Positions 33,315 to 44,173 are shown, counted from the stretch's first letter. The stretch: 64,000 nt of DNA from Linanthus parryae (GCA_023055425.1 JALGPY010000002.1:141915927-141979926), one strand, 5' to 3'. A program made the numbers and translations. Notes: generated from the letters alone by a model not told the origin.

Positions 33315-34074
33315 GAAAGGGAAGGCGGTGAGTGAGTAAGTTGGTTTGGTAAAGTCGCAATGATTCATCCCTTCGAGTAATTTTTCAAAGCATTCCATAC
33401 CCCAATCGTAGGCGTTACAGAACTCAAAGTTGTTGCACTTCTGTATCACTGCGGCGGGCATCACATCATGGCCGCCGGTGTTGTGCCATAACCTACCAAT
33501 TATTGCAGCAACTAAGATCTTCACAAATCTTTCCAACGTAGCCGAGTCCATCTGCTTATCAGGATCTTCGGAGTACGAGTGTTCGCTATCGATGCCTTCC
33601 AGATAATTCTCCAGTATATTTGCATTCACTTTCCCGTACACACTCGTGAAATCGGGGCCAAACAAGGTCTGAACAAGGGCATAATCTGTCATCCGCTCGT
33701 CGAGTTGCTTATCGTCATGAGACTTAAACACGTTAAGTCCACTACAGAGAACAAACTCTTGCAGGGAGAACCGCAGCGGGAAGTTCCCAAAGTTGAACCA
33801 TATTTCTCGGTCGTGAGGGTTATTGTTAACCCGACGCTGGATAATTAAGTCGAGGAGCGTCTTCGAGAACACTTGGTCATATCGATAGTTCAAAAGCCAT
33901 GCCAAGTTAGGGAGCCTCTGTCGCACTAAAGGCCTAACGTCTTCCCGTCTGGTAACCGTTGTAAACACTATCCATAACCTCTTCCGCGAACTAAACGTCA
34001 ACTTATACCTCCTTAATTCGGCTCGATTAGCGGCAGCGGGGAAACGACCAAGTTGGTCCAAGGAGATCAAATCC
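33315..34074 (-). pseudogene. DUF1985 domain exon
   Basis: After a TTTGACAG acceptor at 34075, the minus strand encodes LISLDQLGRFPAAANRAELR, then WFNFGNFPLRFSLQEFVLCSGLNV, the core signature of plant DUF1985, and continues to FTKPTYSLTAFPF before a donor near 33315. DUF1985 is a plant domain found N-terminal to ULP1 proteases in transposon-linked genes. Its biochemical role is not known. This exon is open throughout. Confidence 0.8.
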
Positions 34075-34229
34075 TGTCAAATAAACCAATAAGTAGTCAA
34101 TTATCAATAAGTACTCAGAAAATTAGTCATAACTTTATGAACTTATCATCTACGGGCACATACTCAAAAACTAATCACAATTAATCACAATTTCTCAAGT
34201 TCCCAGCACGGGCGCATACAAGCTAAAAA

Positions 34230-34760
34230 CTTGGAAAAAAAACACTGAGTAAGCCAAGGGGGCATACAGGGGCATCCCTGGGCATACAGGGGCATTTTGT
34301 AAGCCCCCTTGGCTTACTCAGTCAAAAAAATTCTCAATATCCCAGTTGGGCGCTTACAACATGTTCTGGAAGCCCCAACACATGAGGTATGCGCCCTAGG
34401 CTGGGAAACAAGGAACTTTTTTGATCCAGAAGCCCAGGGGCGCATACGGGGCTTCTAGGATCACACTAGACGCCCCAGTATGCGCCCCTGGGCTTCTGGG
34501 TCAAAAATATTCTTTGTTTCCCAGCTAGGGCGCATACAACATGTTCTGGATGCCCCAACACTTGAGGTATGCGCCCTAGCTGTGAAACAAGGAAAATTTT
34601 TGACCCAGAAGCCCAGGGGCGCATACATGGGCGCCTAGGCAGATATCAGGCGCCCCTGTGTGCGCCCCTGGGCTTCTGGGTAGAAAATTTTCCTTGTTTC
34701 ACAGCTAGGGCGCATACAGCATGTTCTGTATGCCCCAACAATAACAACTATGCGCCCCAG
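34230..34760. repeat. Right GGCGCCC/GCGCCCC hairpin array
   Basis: Hairpins at 34243-34323 (ACTGAGTAAGCC arms), 34401-34524 (arms from CTGGGAAACAAGG), 34521-34581 (CAGCTAGGGCGCATAC, perfect 16-bp arms) and 34582-34702 (arms of about 44 bp from GTGAAACAAGG). Two of the longer units are spaced about 179 bp apart. The array lies in the first intron of the DUF1985-ULP1 gene (35015-34075). Confidence 0.85.
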
Positions 34761-35015
34761 GCGCTCCTTGATGATTTTCAATCAAAATTGATGTTCTTGT
34801 ATACGCCCTATGTGATTAATCAGTCACAATTGATGTTGTTGTATACGCCCAGTTGGTCATCAACATGATTTTTACATGAACATAGTCGTGAAATTTACTG
34901 AAAAACTTGAGTTCATGAACCAATTTTGCACCAAAAAATCAGCACAACATCAATTTTTTCTAAACCTAGAACATGAGTTTGATGAAGAAAACTTGAAGAG
35001 GTGAAACAAACTCAC

Positions 35016-35186
35016 CTCTTGGTGGACATTGGCCGGTGCAGAGGGAGGAGACGGTGCCGGAAGAGTCGCGGCCTCTACAGCCGTCGGCGCCGGAGAAGAG
35101 GACGGGGAAATCGCCCCTTGGCCGCCGGAGTTGAGATCTCCAAGCACTTAGGCAATATCTTCGGTAGGAGAGTTTTGGGAGGCCAT
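35016..35186 (-). pseudogene. DUF1985-ULP1 gene, first coding exon
   Basis: ATG at 35186 opens MASQNSPTEDIA, then an in-frame TAA (35148-35150), then VLGDLNSGGQGAISPS and an Ala/Pro-rich stretch, ending at a strong donor (AAGAG/GTGAGT). The position, 4 bp after a GC-poor leader, and the strong splice site fit a first exon of the downstream DUF1985 gene. The stop would abolish translation from this start. Confidence 0.55.
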
Positions 35187-35522
35187 GAGAGTGAGAGAGA
35201 GAAGGGAGTCGCCGGAGAAGATGGAGGAGGTTGGAGGAGGAGGAGAATCGCGGGTGAGGAAGAAGAAAGCCAACGGACGGGTGAGGAAGAAGAAAAGGAA
35301 GTGGGTTTGTGTTTTGGGGGTTTGTTCTGAGTAAGAGAGAGAGTAGGAGAGGGAAGGACAACTTTTTGAATTTTAATGTTTTTTATGTTTTCATATTAAT
35401 TACTTTAATTAGGTTGTCAATTTTTTGTTAATTTTCCAAATAGATGTCAAAGTTAAAAACAAAATAGTCAATGGTTAGTTTGCACCAAGAAAATGAGAGA
35501 TGGTTTTTTTCCCAATTTCTTC
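35187..35522 (-). other. Leader/promoter and right end of the MULE
   Basis: GA-rich (on +) leader-like sequence to about 35350, then AT-rich DNA ending in the right terminal repeat at 35463-35522. Confidence 0.4.
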
Positions 35523-35589
35523 CAAAAAAACAACAACAACAACGCACAAAAAAAAAAAAACAAAAAAAAAGAAAATCAATCCCCCGGAG

Positions 35590-36060
35590 TTAATCAGTTT
35601 TGCCGCGGAGATTGCGGAAATATGATCTAGGGTTGCTCTCAAACGGCTTCCTGCGCATCCTGTGATTCCTCCCGGGTGCTTTCTTTGTCTTCCCTGAACT
35701 TCCTCCGCTGCAGCAGCAGCGTGAAATCAACACAATCACAATCAGAAGGGCTATGGTTGATGGGGTTGTTGCAAGTTCCTTCAGTTGATCCACTCTGGTC
35801 TCTGGTGGGAACACCTCATTGATCTTAATAATAACTGCCCTACCGAATTCGAGTAAGGCCACCATTGATTGATTGACCTTCTCCATGATATAGTTCATCC
35901 ATTCCTCTTTCTCGATCTCACCCACTTTCTCTATCAGCTTGTTCACCAGGTACACTAACACCACTAGAAGTTCCTTGAGCTTCTCCATCACAAAGGCCAG
36001 CCATTTTTCTGTCTGTATCTCTCCCAATTTCGCTTTCAACGCCTCCACTGTGTAGTTCAT
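35590..36060 (-). CDS. Small membrane protein with KAPGR...FESNPRSYFRNLR tail
   Basis: A single-exon, 156-residue ORF. I start it at ATG 36060 because the frame upstream is CT/GA-rich leader. An amphipathic, Lys/Glu-rich helical part (about 1-100, two TEKW/KEEW...MEK repeats) is followed by a hydrophobic segment (STIALLIVIVLIS, about 110-125), a CCCSGG run that could be lipidated, and a basic tail. KKAPGR...FESNPRSYFRNLR resembles the conserved C-terminus of small plant proteins annotated only as uncharacterised or methyltransferase-related. There are no stops or frameshifts and it lies just outside the MULE end. It is the likeliest host gene here. Function is unknown. Confidence 0.65.
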   Translation of the reverse strand: MNYTVEALKAKLGEIQTEKWLAFVMEKLKELLVVLVYLVNKLIEKVGEIEKEEWMNYIMEKVNQSMVALLEFGRAVIIKINEVFPPETRVDQLKELATTPSTIALLIVIVLISRCCCSGGSSGKTKKAPGRNHRMRRKPFESNPRSYFRNLRGKTD

Positions 36061-36108
36061 CTCTCTCTCTCTCTGGAATAGTTGAATATGATGCTGAGGC
36101 GAGCACAA

Positions 36109-36422
36109 GCTGGGAAAGTTTAAGAGACCACCGGCTTTTTTATCAAGTATTAACTATTTAACATGTCGTCCTGTTTTGTTTTAAGGGGTTAATTTCAAAA
36201 TGGTCACCTCTGGCGTAGTGGTTGTCCATTTTAGCACCATGTGTTTTTCAGATCAAATAAAAAGTAACATGTGTTTTCAAAAGTTTCAAGCTAATAGTCT
36301 GAAGTTTTTATGTTAAAGGACAATCCATCTTTTCCATTACTTGCTCTCTCCATATAATGCTGATTTCCAAAATTTCTCTCAATAAATTCATCGCTTTTGT
36401 TTAATCTACTACCCAAATCACA
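36109..36422. other. Upstream region of the small membrane-protein gene
   Basis: It holds a CT tract in the leader (36061-36080) and AT-rich sequence. No further gene is seen. Confidence 0.4.
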
Positions 36423-36683
36423 TACCACTATGTCTCTTCTCTTTAGCCCCAATTGACTTTTTTGACTCGTATCCGAGTCACTTTGACCGGGTGATTTGGA
36501 CAACAAAACGGTGCGATTTTTTAATAACTTTTTCACCGTGTAATAGAGCAATTTTTACTCTACAACACAATGAAAAAATATCAAAAAATTACATCATTTT
36601 AATAGCCAAATCACAGGGTCAAAGTGACCCAGTGAATAGTGACAAAAGTAAAATTATGGCTAAAGAGAAGAGACAGAGTGGTA
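36423..36683. mobile_element. TIR MITE with ~77-bp inverted repeats (261 bp)
   Basis: The left arm TACCACTATGTCTCTTCTCTTTAGCC...GTCACTTTGACCGGGTGATTTGG matches the reverse complement of the right arm almost throughout. TA may be the target duplication. The interior phrase GCAATTTTTACTCTACAAC is shared in form with the MITE at 24073-24524. There is no coding sequence. Confidence 0.75.
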
Positions 36684-37084
36684 AGTTCCTAAAATCAACT
36701 CAGGCAGGACGATTATGATTGAAAACCCTAGCCCCATGCTGAAGACCCTATTCTGCTAAGATGGGCCAAGAACGATTCCCACCAAACGTGTGTGACAGAA
36801 ACTTTCGACTTGAACCTAGATGTTAGGTGCGTTTTTGTTGAAGTTTTATGGCTGACGACTATACAATGTCTAGTTTACATGTGTGTGGACATGCACCATG
36901 AACCACTAAACGCAATCGCAAGTCGTTCTCTATTACTTGACAAGTTTTATATTTGCTTAGTTCTTCCAACTTGTTCAATATTATGGTTTTGATCCGGTTG
37001 GGTTTGTTCCCAGAAATTGGCTGAGAAAGAAAAACCACATGAATCTTTATACCTCTGATCAAACCCTTGAACAACTTGGCCATC
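36684..37084. other. Unassigned stretch left of the nested retroelements
   Basis: No gene is recognised. CATGAATCTTTAT at 37038 also occurs just right of the nest at 62695. Confidence 0.4.
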
Positions 37085-37367
37085 TGATACGGGTCAACCG
37101 ATCCAATATCACGCGCGTTACTTATTTGTTTATTTAATCAATTTTTAATTAATTATTTATTTAATTAATCAAACCGGGATTTTGTTTTCGGTTCTTTCCC
37201 GGCCCGTATAGTCGCACCGTCTAGTTAGGGTTACTTTATTTTCTACTTAAACAAGATGTAAGCAAAATTAAGTTGTGCCATGTTTTCTTTTCGTGTTAGT
37301 TTGTTTCCGTGTTGGTATGGAGATTGATAGCGTCTCGGATTGCTACCGCGTTAGGTAAACCCTAACA
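37085..37367 (+). repeat. Left LTR of the outermost retroelement
   Basis: It starts TGATACGGGTCAACC and ends GGTAAACCCTAACA. Blocks TTTCTCGGCCC-like, TCGCACCGTCTAG, AAACAAGATG, AAATTAAGTTGTGCC and GTCTCGGATTGCTA recur in the same order at 62417-62697. Confidence 0.75.
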
Positions 37368-37780
37368 ATTGTCATTCATCATTCCACTGGTGAAATCATG
37401 CAAAATCGTCTCAGTAAATCTGTGCTGGATTCATGATCGATTTTGCTGAATTCAAAAACGAACTCATGAACGACATAGCTGAATTCGAGAAAAAACTATT
37501 GGCGATATTAGAACAATTTGAGCAACACATGGACGATCGCTCCTTGTGGCGCCGCAAGAACAACCCGAACCCAGTCAAATGTTGTCACCATCACCGCCAC
37601 ATGTTGCAATTTCGGCGACCAAGCATCTATCAGGAGGTTTTCCGGCGAACCCCCAACAACGCACGGGCTAGTAGCAAACGCCGCCATCTCCGCAGAGCCC
37701 ACCATTACAGCAGCTGGCCGTTTTGCAAAGCTTTCTGCTGGCGGCACTGAAGTAGCAAACCCGTTGCACTCGCCGCTGCA
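37368..37780 (+). pseudogene. GAG-like N-terminal remnant of the outermost element
   Basis: From ATG 37433 the plus strand encodes MIDFAEFKNELMNDIAEFEK and on for 105 codons, a charged helical start that resembles retroelement GAG N-termini. It lies between the left LTR and the Gypsy insertion at 37781. No zinc knuckle or enzyme domain follows on this side. Confidence 0.4.
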
Positions 37781-38266
37781 TGTCAGGTGTTAAGCAGAAG
37801 GACTAGAATGAAATGTTTAGTAAACAGATGACTTATAATTGGGACCAAAGTGCAAAGGTGTTTAAACTAATGACACGAAATGGGGAAGAGCAGTTCATGT
37901 TTGATCAGAAGGGAGAATAAATTGGAGCCCTTGAACTTTTGGTGACCGTTTCTTTCAAATAAATAAGTGGAATGATGCAGTTTAACTTTAGTTGGCTGAG
38001 TAGGAGCCAGCGAGGTGAAGGGGAAGGCTCGGATTGGCAGAGGCTAGTCACAGTTGGCCAGATAGGCACTGGTCATTAGAAACTTCTTTTAATTACCTTC
38101 TTTTCCTGTATTCAGTATTATCATAGAAGACCCCCCTTTGTAAATAAGGGAGTATTCTTCCTTTTCTGAGTTTTATTAATGAAATTAATATGTCATTTCC
38201 TCTCAATTCTATCTCGATCTATCTCTCTCCCTTTTGTAACCTAGGTCAAGAGTTCAAGTTCCTGAC
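37781..38266 (+). repeat. 5' LTR of chromodomain Gypsy element (486 bp)
   Basis: TGTCAGGTGTTAAGCAGAAGG...AGTTCCTGACA. It matches 61209-61713 closely along its length. Confidence 0.95.
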
Positions 38267-38270
38267 AAAC

Positions 38271-38282
38271 TAGTATCAGAGC
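38271..38282 (+). other. Primer-binding site of the Gypsy element
   Basis: TAGTATCAGAGC lies 4 bp after the 5' LTR, one base away from the initiator Met tRNA complement TGGTATCAGAGC. Confidence 0.85.
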
Positions 38283-38307
38283 TCATCTTCCCTCTGTGTT
38301 CTACACT

Positions 38308-38703
38308 ATGGGTCCAAGGAAGAACAACTTTTGAGTGGAGGTTGAGGCCATCGATGGAGTGATTGGTCATCTTCATGCGGTGGAGGAGACGATACAGGAG
38401 TTGCGCCAAGGTTATGACGAGCTCCTGGAAGGCCAGGATGAGCTCATGCATGGACAATATCTTATTCATGGCCAATTAGTGAAGCTAAATCAGATTGGAG
38501 AACTCAGACTACGTCAGGAGGAGCTCAAGAAGCCGGCAAATTGCATAAATCTGATGGCTAACAACAAGGAGAATGAGAGATTGGAGGCCTCAAGTTATGC
38601 TACTAGGTCACCAACAAATCTCTAAGGAGAAGGCAACGCTCCAATGCAGCCTACAAGAGCTCAATTCAGCTCTTGGAGGACAGAGAGAACTGAAACACAC
38701 TAT
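38308..38703 (+). pseudogene. Gypsy GAG, 5' part, interrupted by SIRE insertion
   Basis: It opens MGPRKNNF, then an in-frame TGA, then a Glu/Leu-rich coiled-coil-like stretch (AVEETIQELRQGYDELLEGQ). The reading frame ends in a stop at about 38624. The SIRE element inserted at 38704 and the GAG continues at 57811. Confidence 0.75.
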
Positions 38704-39968
38704 TGAAGTGTGTAAGTAGGTACAAGACAGGATCATATATACTCTATAAGGGGGGTTGAATAGAGTATAGCAACTTTTGCTAAAAGTGTGGTTTTAAAAA
38801 TAAACAAAAAGTTTGAAAAGTTCTCCAAAGCTTTGAATTCAGTTTCAAAGCTTTGAACTGAAACCAGATAGTTCAAAACCTCTAAAGATTTTCAAGGCTT
38901 TGAAAGGCTTTTCAAATCTTTCAAAATTCCAGTTATGTGACAGTTTGAAAGTAAGTAAAGAAATTACATGTAAAGAGCAAGAAACAAGTATTTGTTACGA
39001 AGTTCGGACTCCAAAAGGCCTACTCTCTGCCTGAGGGATCTGATCCCTCTAGAATTTCAACAACTTTTTTATTTATCAATAGCTAAGCCCTAGATCTCAG
39101 GCGTAAGAGAATTGCCTTACTCTTATACCAGCCTGTGGTTCTCTCTAACCTATCTAGTCACGGCTTCAACTACTTGTTAGAATAAGATTCTCTGTGTTCT
39201 TCTTGAACAACTCAATGATAATAGGATGTAAAATACTTAGAATGAATTTTGATGAATAAACAGATTAAGCACAGATGAAGAACACTGTGAAAGACAGTGA
39301 AGTTGTAGAAGCTTGGAAGTGTTCTTCTGGACAGGAATGGATTGAGTGATGAGTGTTGATCTTCTTCTTTGATTCTCTCTCAATCTGGACGTATTTATGT
39401 GAGTGTATAATTCATTATGTAACTCTGTCTCTTGCAGCCTCAATTCAAATGGAACTTATGTAGAAATACTACAGCAGAAATCCGTAAAATCAGCAACTAA
39501 ATCTTCACTCTCAACAGCTCTTTTCCAACGGTTGTGAGCTTGATTTTCTCCACTGATTTTGAGTATAATCTTCACCTGCAAAGCTTTAAGACAAGATCTG
39601 AACATATACCATAAAATTAGCTAAGCAAATAGTGATCTTTTTTGCAAGCCTGCAATCAGAATCTTATGCTAGATACTCATAGTATTTTCAAAGCTGTAAA
39701 TAGCTTCTCAAAGCTTCGAACCTACAAAACAAAGTTAGAACAGAATATATCTAACAAACAGTTTATTCTGAACATAAGAATTGTTTGGAATTCCTACAAT
39801 CAGGTAGTTAAGCAATTTTCCTGCCAATCAGAACTAAAACAAGCACAATAATTTGTCTTTCATCACACAAAAAAAACCAGTTCAAGACTTAGGAGACAAA
39901 ACTCCCCCTCAGTTCAACACTTGTCGTCTGAGGATATTCAAATCTTTGAAACAAGAGTTGAGTTAACA
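38704..39968 (-). repeat. 3' LTR of SIRE-type Copia element (1265 bp)
   Basis: On minus it starts TGTTAACTCAACTC and ends CTTACACACTTCA. It matches 56533-57810 throughout. A polypurine tract (CAAGGGGGAGAT on minus, 39969-39980) adjoins its start. The 5 bp at its left (ACTAT) nearly match those right of the other LTR (ACTAC). Confidence 0.95.
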
Positions 39969-39980
39969 ATCTCCCCCTTG

Positions 39981-40457
39981 ATGAAAGACATAACAAATAA
40001 TATGGTAAACTGTATATATGCGCTAAAAGAACAAAGTCATTAGCCATATAGCACAGCAGATAACAGTTATGTGAGATCAAAACCAAATACCAAACAGTAA
40101 ATGTAAACCTCATGTAAACTAAGAAATTCAAAACAAATTGATCACATAACTTTCTAATGCAAACACATCCATATCCATCCATCCACAATCCAAATAGAGT
40201 CTAATTCTCTTCCCCTTTTTACTTTCATCAAAAGAGGTAGAGAAAAAATGTTGGATCTTAGTTCAAAATGTTTCAAAAACTGAAAGAAAATAGAGTTTTA
40301 AATGAGAATCTCCCATGATTTTAAAAATTCGGAAGAAAGAAGGCAAGATTCAAGGGTTTGAAGTCTGATCATCATCATCTGTCTCAGACCCTTCAACATC
40401 TTCTTCAGCATCATCTCCTTCAGCATCCTCTGCATCCTCTTGATCATCCACTACTTT
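39981..40457 (-). other. SIRE 3' non-coding region
   Basis: Sequence between the end of the envelope-like ORF and the polypurine tract. Open stretches here are short and on the wrong strand. It is A/T-rich on + and typical of SIRE 3' leaders. Confidence 0.6.
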
Positions 40458-42144
40458 CTATTTGTCTGCAGTCACTTCCTCTTCGTCTTTCTCAATCTGT
40501 TCTTGTTCAACATCCTCCTCAGCACCTTCATCTTCTTCCTTAAATATTTTTTTAGAAGCCACAATTTCTGGAATAACTTTCTTCTTTTGCTTCTTCTTTT
40601 TCAGAACATCCCCAATAAGAACCCATGAGTCATTGCTTCCTTCGTTCCATGTTCCCTTACCTCCAATAGCCTCTACATCAGTAGAATACTCATCAAAGAG
40701 TTCGCTTGTATAATATGAATTCTTATAACCCTTTTGAACCTGTGCAATCTTTTCTTGCACATCCATCAGATTCAAGGTAATGAAAAATTTGGAGACCTTG
40801 TAATTCAAAGAGGAAACCAGGTACTTCATCTTCTTGAATTTTGTAAACAGCTCAAATTGACCCACTTTAAGTTCATTTTCAACGAAATTCAGCATCTCAA
40901 GCACTTGAGATTGATCTGGTGAGGTAGAAGGCAAAGCTAAAGGTGTGGTTATGGCTTTTGGCTTAGAGAACTTATTGGATTTCAACTCACTCTCAGTAAG
41001 GTCTGAATAAAACTTCCATTCTCCTTTAGCAGTATGCACAATTCCAATCCTTTGAAAAGAGTCTTCATCCACCACTCCGAAACCAACAGTTATCGTCTCC
41101 TCATTACCAACATGAATTTCAAAGTGTTTGAAGAAGAGTGGTAGGAGATTAGCAAAGGGTAAAGCATGGTTTCTATTCTTGGTACTACAGTTTAGCATGT
41201 GCTCCATCACAATGCTAGACAAATCAATCTCAAAACCATACATCACCAGATACGTCAAATACAGAATCGGTCAGTAAGCAACTCCTTTGAATTCTCCCAG
41301 GCACCACACACCTCATCAGGATAGTGAAAAGAATGTTGGCTTAAACTTTCAACACAGAGTGTGTTAACTTCTTTGAGTTTAAGGGTGTGTTAGGTAGAAA
41401 GAAATCCACTTTAGCCAGCCTAATTGCCTCCTTCTTACTAGGAAGACTGTCAACCTCATACACCTCTGGACAGCCTAAAACCTCTGAAAATACCTTTTGA
41501 TTCAACTGTATAATTATCCCATCAACCTTATGAAAAGATAAAATTAATTTTTTACCAGGAACTTGTTGCAGGCTAAGATAAAACAGCCTAGTCAATCTTG
41601 GGTATGCCTCAGCAGAAGGATTCAAAATCTTCCAAATATAAGTATCTTTCAACATGTTAATGCACTTTATATCCATCTTATCCAACATCTTGGTGCATAT
41701 CATGCTACAAAATGCAACAGGGGTTTATGCGTAGCCATCTAACCAAAGCCCTTGTGATATAAGGTTGATGAACCAATGATTTGATATAGAAGACTTAACA
41801 TAAACATATTTCTTCTCCCCTTTAGCCTATTCTGATTTATGAACCTCCTTCCATTTAGCTTCCTTTTTCTTAACAACTATCAGATATTTGCTCACCTTCT
41901 TTGGACTGGCTTTGTGAACACATTTTCCTTTTTCATCTTGATCCTCCTGACCTGATGTTCCCTTGCTAGGCCTAGCTTTATCCACATCTTGCACCTTCTT
42001 AATCTTATTCTTTGGTGGAGGAGGTGGCATATGCAAGACATCATTCTCAGAACTAGAACCTACAGCCTGAATCTCCTCTTTAGAGCTAAACTTTATTTTA
42101 TGTGCTTGGATCTTCTTCCTCATGTTGTCTGCCCACTGATTCAA
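40458..42144 (-). pseudogene. SIRE envelope-like ORF (three fragments)
   Basis: Downstream of pol on minus, three open stretches (42144-41827, 41703-41341, 41258-40458) lie where SIRE elements carry an extra envelope-like ORF. Content, in order: a Lys-rich N-terminus; a block with KVDGIIIQLNQKVFSEVLGC, resembling the 'putative plant transposon protein' domain; a region with MYGFEIDLSSIV; then a helical region and a strongly acidic tail. Stops or frameshifts break it at about 41827 and 41341. I do not see a clear signal peptide or transmembrane anchor, so the term envelope-like rests on position. The function in SIRE is not known. Confidence 0.65.
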
Positions 42145-42539
42145 TCGAATTATATGAGATCTTCTTGAGTCTATTCAAGAGAGGTATAGGGTTTAGATAG
42201 AGAGAGGCATGAGAGAGAGAAAAGATATGCTAGTAGTGTTGGAGTGGAAGAGGGAAACTGAATAAAATCAAAATCTTTGAAGGAAACTCTGTACTTGAAA
42301 TTTCAAAAAGTTTCCATAAAAATATTTATTTAATGAGTGAAAATATTAATATTTTAAATAAGCTAATGCTAAGAAATTATCTACAGAGACAACACTCAGC
42401 ACTAATTGATCCATAGTAACTTCCATATAGTATGCAGATTTATATTCAAGGCTTGAAAAGATTTTCAAGGCCTTTAAAAACTGTTATACTTCAGACAAAT
42501 TTTCAAAGCTTTGAAAAACGGTTATACTCCAGCTGCAAT

Positions 42540-42725
42540 ATATTCATCTTCTGCTGTTGAAAGTGCTACCGAATTTTGCTTCTTTGAATGCTAGCTCATC
42601 AAAGATGAGCCTAAGAATTGGCAACATCCTAAAGTGCTTTTTCTATCCACTTTGTATCCTGCAAAATCAGCATATGAATAGCCACGAAGAAAAAAATTAG
42701 ACATCTTTTGATACCAAAGACCTAA
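42540..42725 (-). pseudogene. SIRE RNase H fragment left of the Angela insertion
   Basis: On minus this carries LGLWYQKM, YSYADFAGYKVDRKSTLGCC, a frameshift, then KKQNSVALSTAEDEYIAAG, the Copia RNase H signature. It is the direct continuation of the frame cut at 51984. After AAG the match ends, so the C-terminal RNase H is lost. Confidence 0.85.
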
Positions 42726-42730
42726 GTCTT
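42726..42730 (+). other. Target-site duplication GTCTT, left copy
   Basis: It is identical to 51979-51983. The pair bounds the whole Angela tandem inserted in the SIRE RNase H. Confidence 0.85.
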
Positions 42731-44159
42731 TGTTGGGTGTTGAAGTAGGTAACGCAGCGGAATAACAAAAATTTAATTCCTACTTCAATGCCCACCACGG
42801 ATCGTCAGGAGGAGACATCATAACATGATAAGAGACATAGTATTGTGTACCTTTGATTTGTGAGATCACACGAAGAATGATGTCCTCGTCTCGACGGTTG
42901 ATCCACGTCTAGAGGTGAGATCTAGATTCTTCCTTCAAACAAGTGCTAGCTTGAACCCGGAGGAAGAGGAAAGAAGATCAAAGCAACAAAGGAACAAGAG
43001 GAGGATCGGCCTCCTCTTTGAGCCGACGGGAAGGGGGCGGACGGGCTAGGGTTTCGGCCCTAGCTTTGTCTTGCTCTCTCTTTTGCTCTCTCCCACTCAC
43101 TTTGTTATGTCTAATAACATTAGTGTGGGAAGGAAGCTAAAGCCTCCTTATATAACCCAACAACTCCTTGTTGTTTCCATAAAAGAGTTTCCTAATTCTA
43201 GATGAGCTAGAACTATTCCCTTCCTTGCAAATTAGTCCTACTAAGTTTGCAAGGTGTTGCACAATGATCCTTCTATTAATTAATCAATATTAATTAATCC
43301 CAAATCTAGCTCTATTCTATTTGACGTGTGACCCCATAGGTTTCTATATAGTTGGTAGTAACTCTTACTAACAGGGAGCGGTGTCTAGCAACACATCCAT
43401 GCCACCCAACCAATAGAAATAGTCAGTGATCCCGACAAACCTCTTGTGCCCAATATGTCATATTGCACTATCCCTTTGTCTCCATATCCGGATTGGACAC
43501 GAGACATACATCGTCACACTCGAATATCCAATCCATAGTTCCTCGATCCTGGGAATATGCTTATGCTTGCAGATAACATCAATATCTCTATATTGATTTA
43601 TCTGAGTCTGGCCAGACATTCAATAAGCCTCATCCCTCGAGTGGCCGTGGATATCTACCCCCATTATGTGGGAGGGACAAATCATATCTACATCACTACG
43701 ATATCTAAGCTTGATTCCTATCACGCCCGATAGCTATCTTTATGATTACCCAGTTACGGTGTAACGTTTGATAACGTCAAAGCGCAATATTCCACAATTA
43801 GAGTATCTAGTGACTTCAAGTCTAAGGATTGCAATTATATTAGCACTACGAAAAGCGATTGTGACTTGACATAATCTAATGTATCTTTTTCGTTGTGGGT
43901 CAATCCAGTATGCCATTACTCCTAATGCATACCCATGTGTTAGACTTGATATCTCCATATCAATCTACCCACATACTAGTCTATATTTGATCGTCCTATT
44001 AATCAATATAGTGGACTAGCGATATTTAAGATAAACAACATATTTTTATCTAAGGACTTCATTATATTAAATATCACAATATATAATAAATGAATATTTT
44101 AGCCGAAAAACATTGTTTACACTAAATCTACGATTGCCTCTAGGGCATATATTCCAACA
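42731..44159 (-). repeat. Angela LTR A (3' LTR of the tandem)
   Basis: On minus it starts TGTTGGAATATATGCCC and ends AACACCCAACA. It matches 49746-51172 and the plus copy 3782-5215. A polypurine tract lies at 44160-44170. Confidence 0.95.
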
Positions 44160-44173
44160 GTCTCCACTTTGCA

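Larger units (their letters stand above)
25141..35522. mobile_element. Mutator-like element carrying transposase and DUF1985-ULP1 genes
   Basis: About 10.4 kb. The left end (GGCAATTTTGTTAAAAAACCA...GGTGCATATTAACCAT) and the reverse complement of the right end (AAATTGGGAAAAAAACCA...GGTGCAAACTAACCAT) form diverged terminal inverted repeats of about 55 bp. Inside are a MURA-type transposase on + and a DUF1985-ULP1 gene on -, converging near 29000-29400. MULEs with ULP1 cargo are known (the Kaonashi type in Arabidopsis). A clear 9-bp target duplication was not found, so the exact ends are provisional. Confidence 0.65.

Noticed and set aside
25130..35531. 9-bp target duplication of the MULE
   Set aside because: CCAATAAAC versus CCAAAAAAA is A-rich and imperfect; not strong enough to claim.
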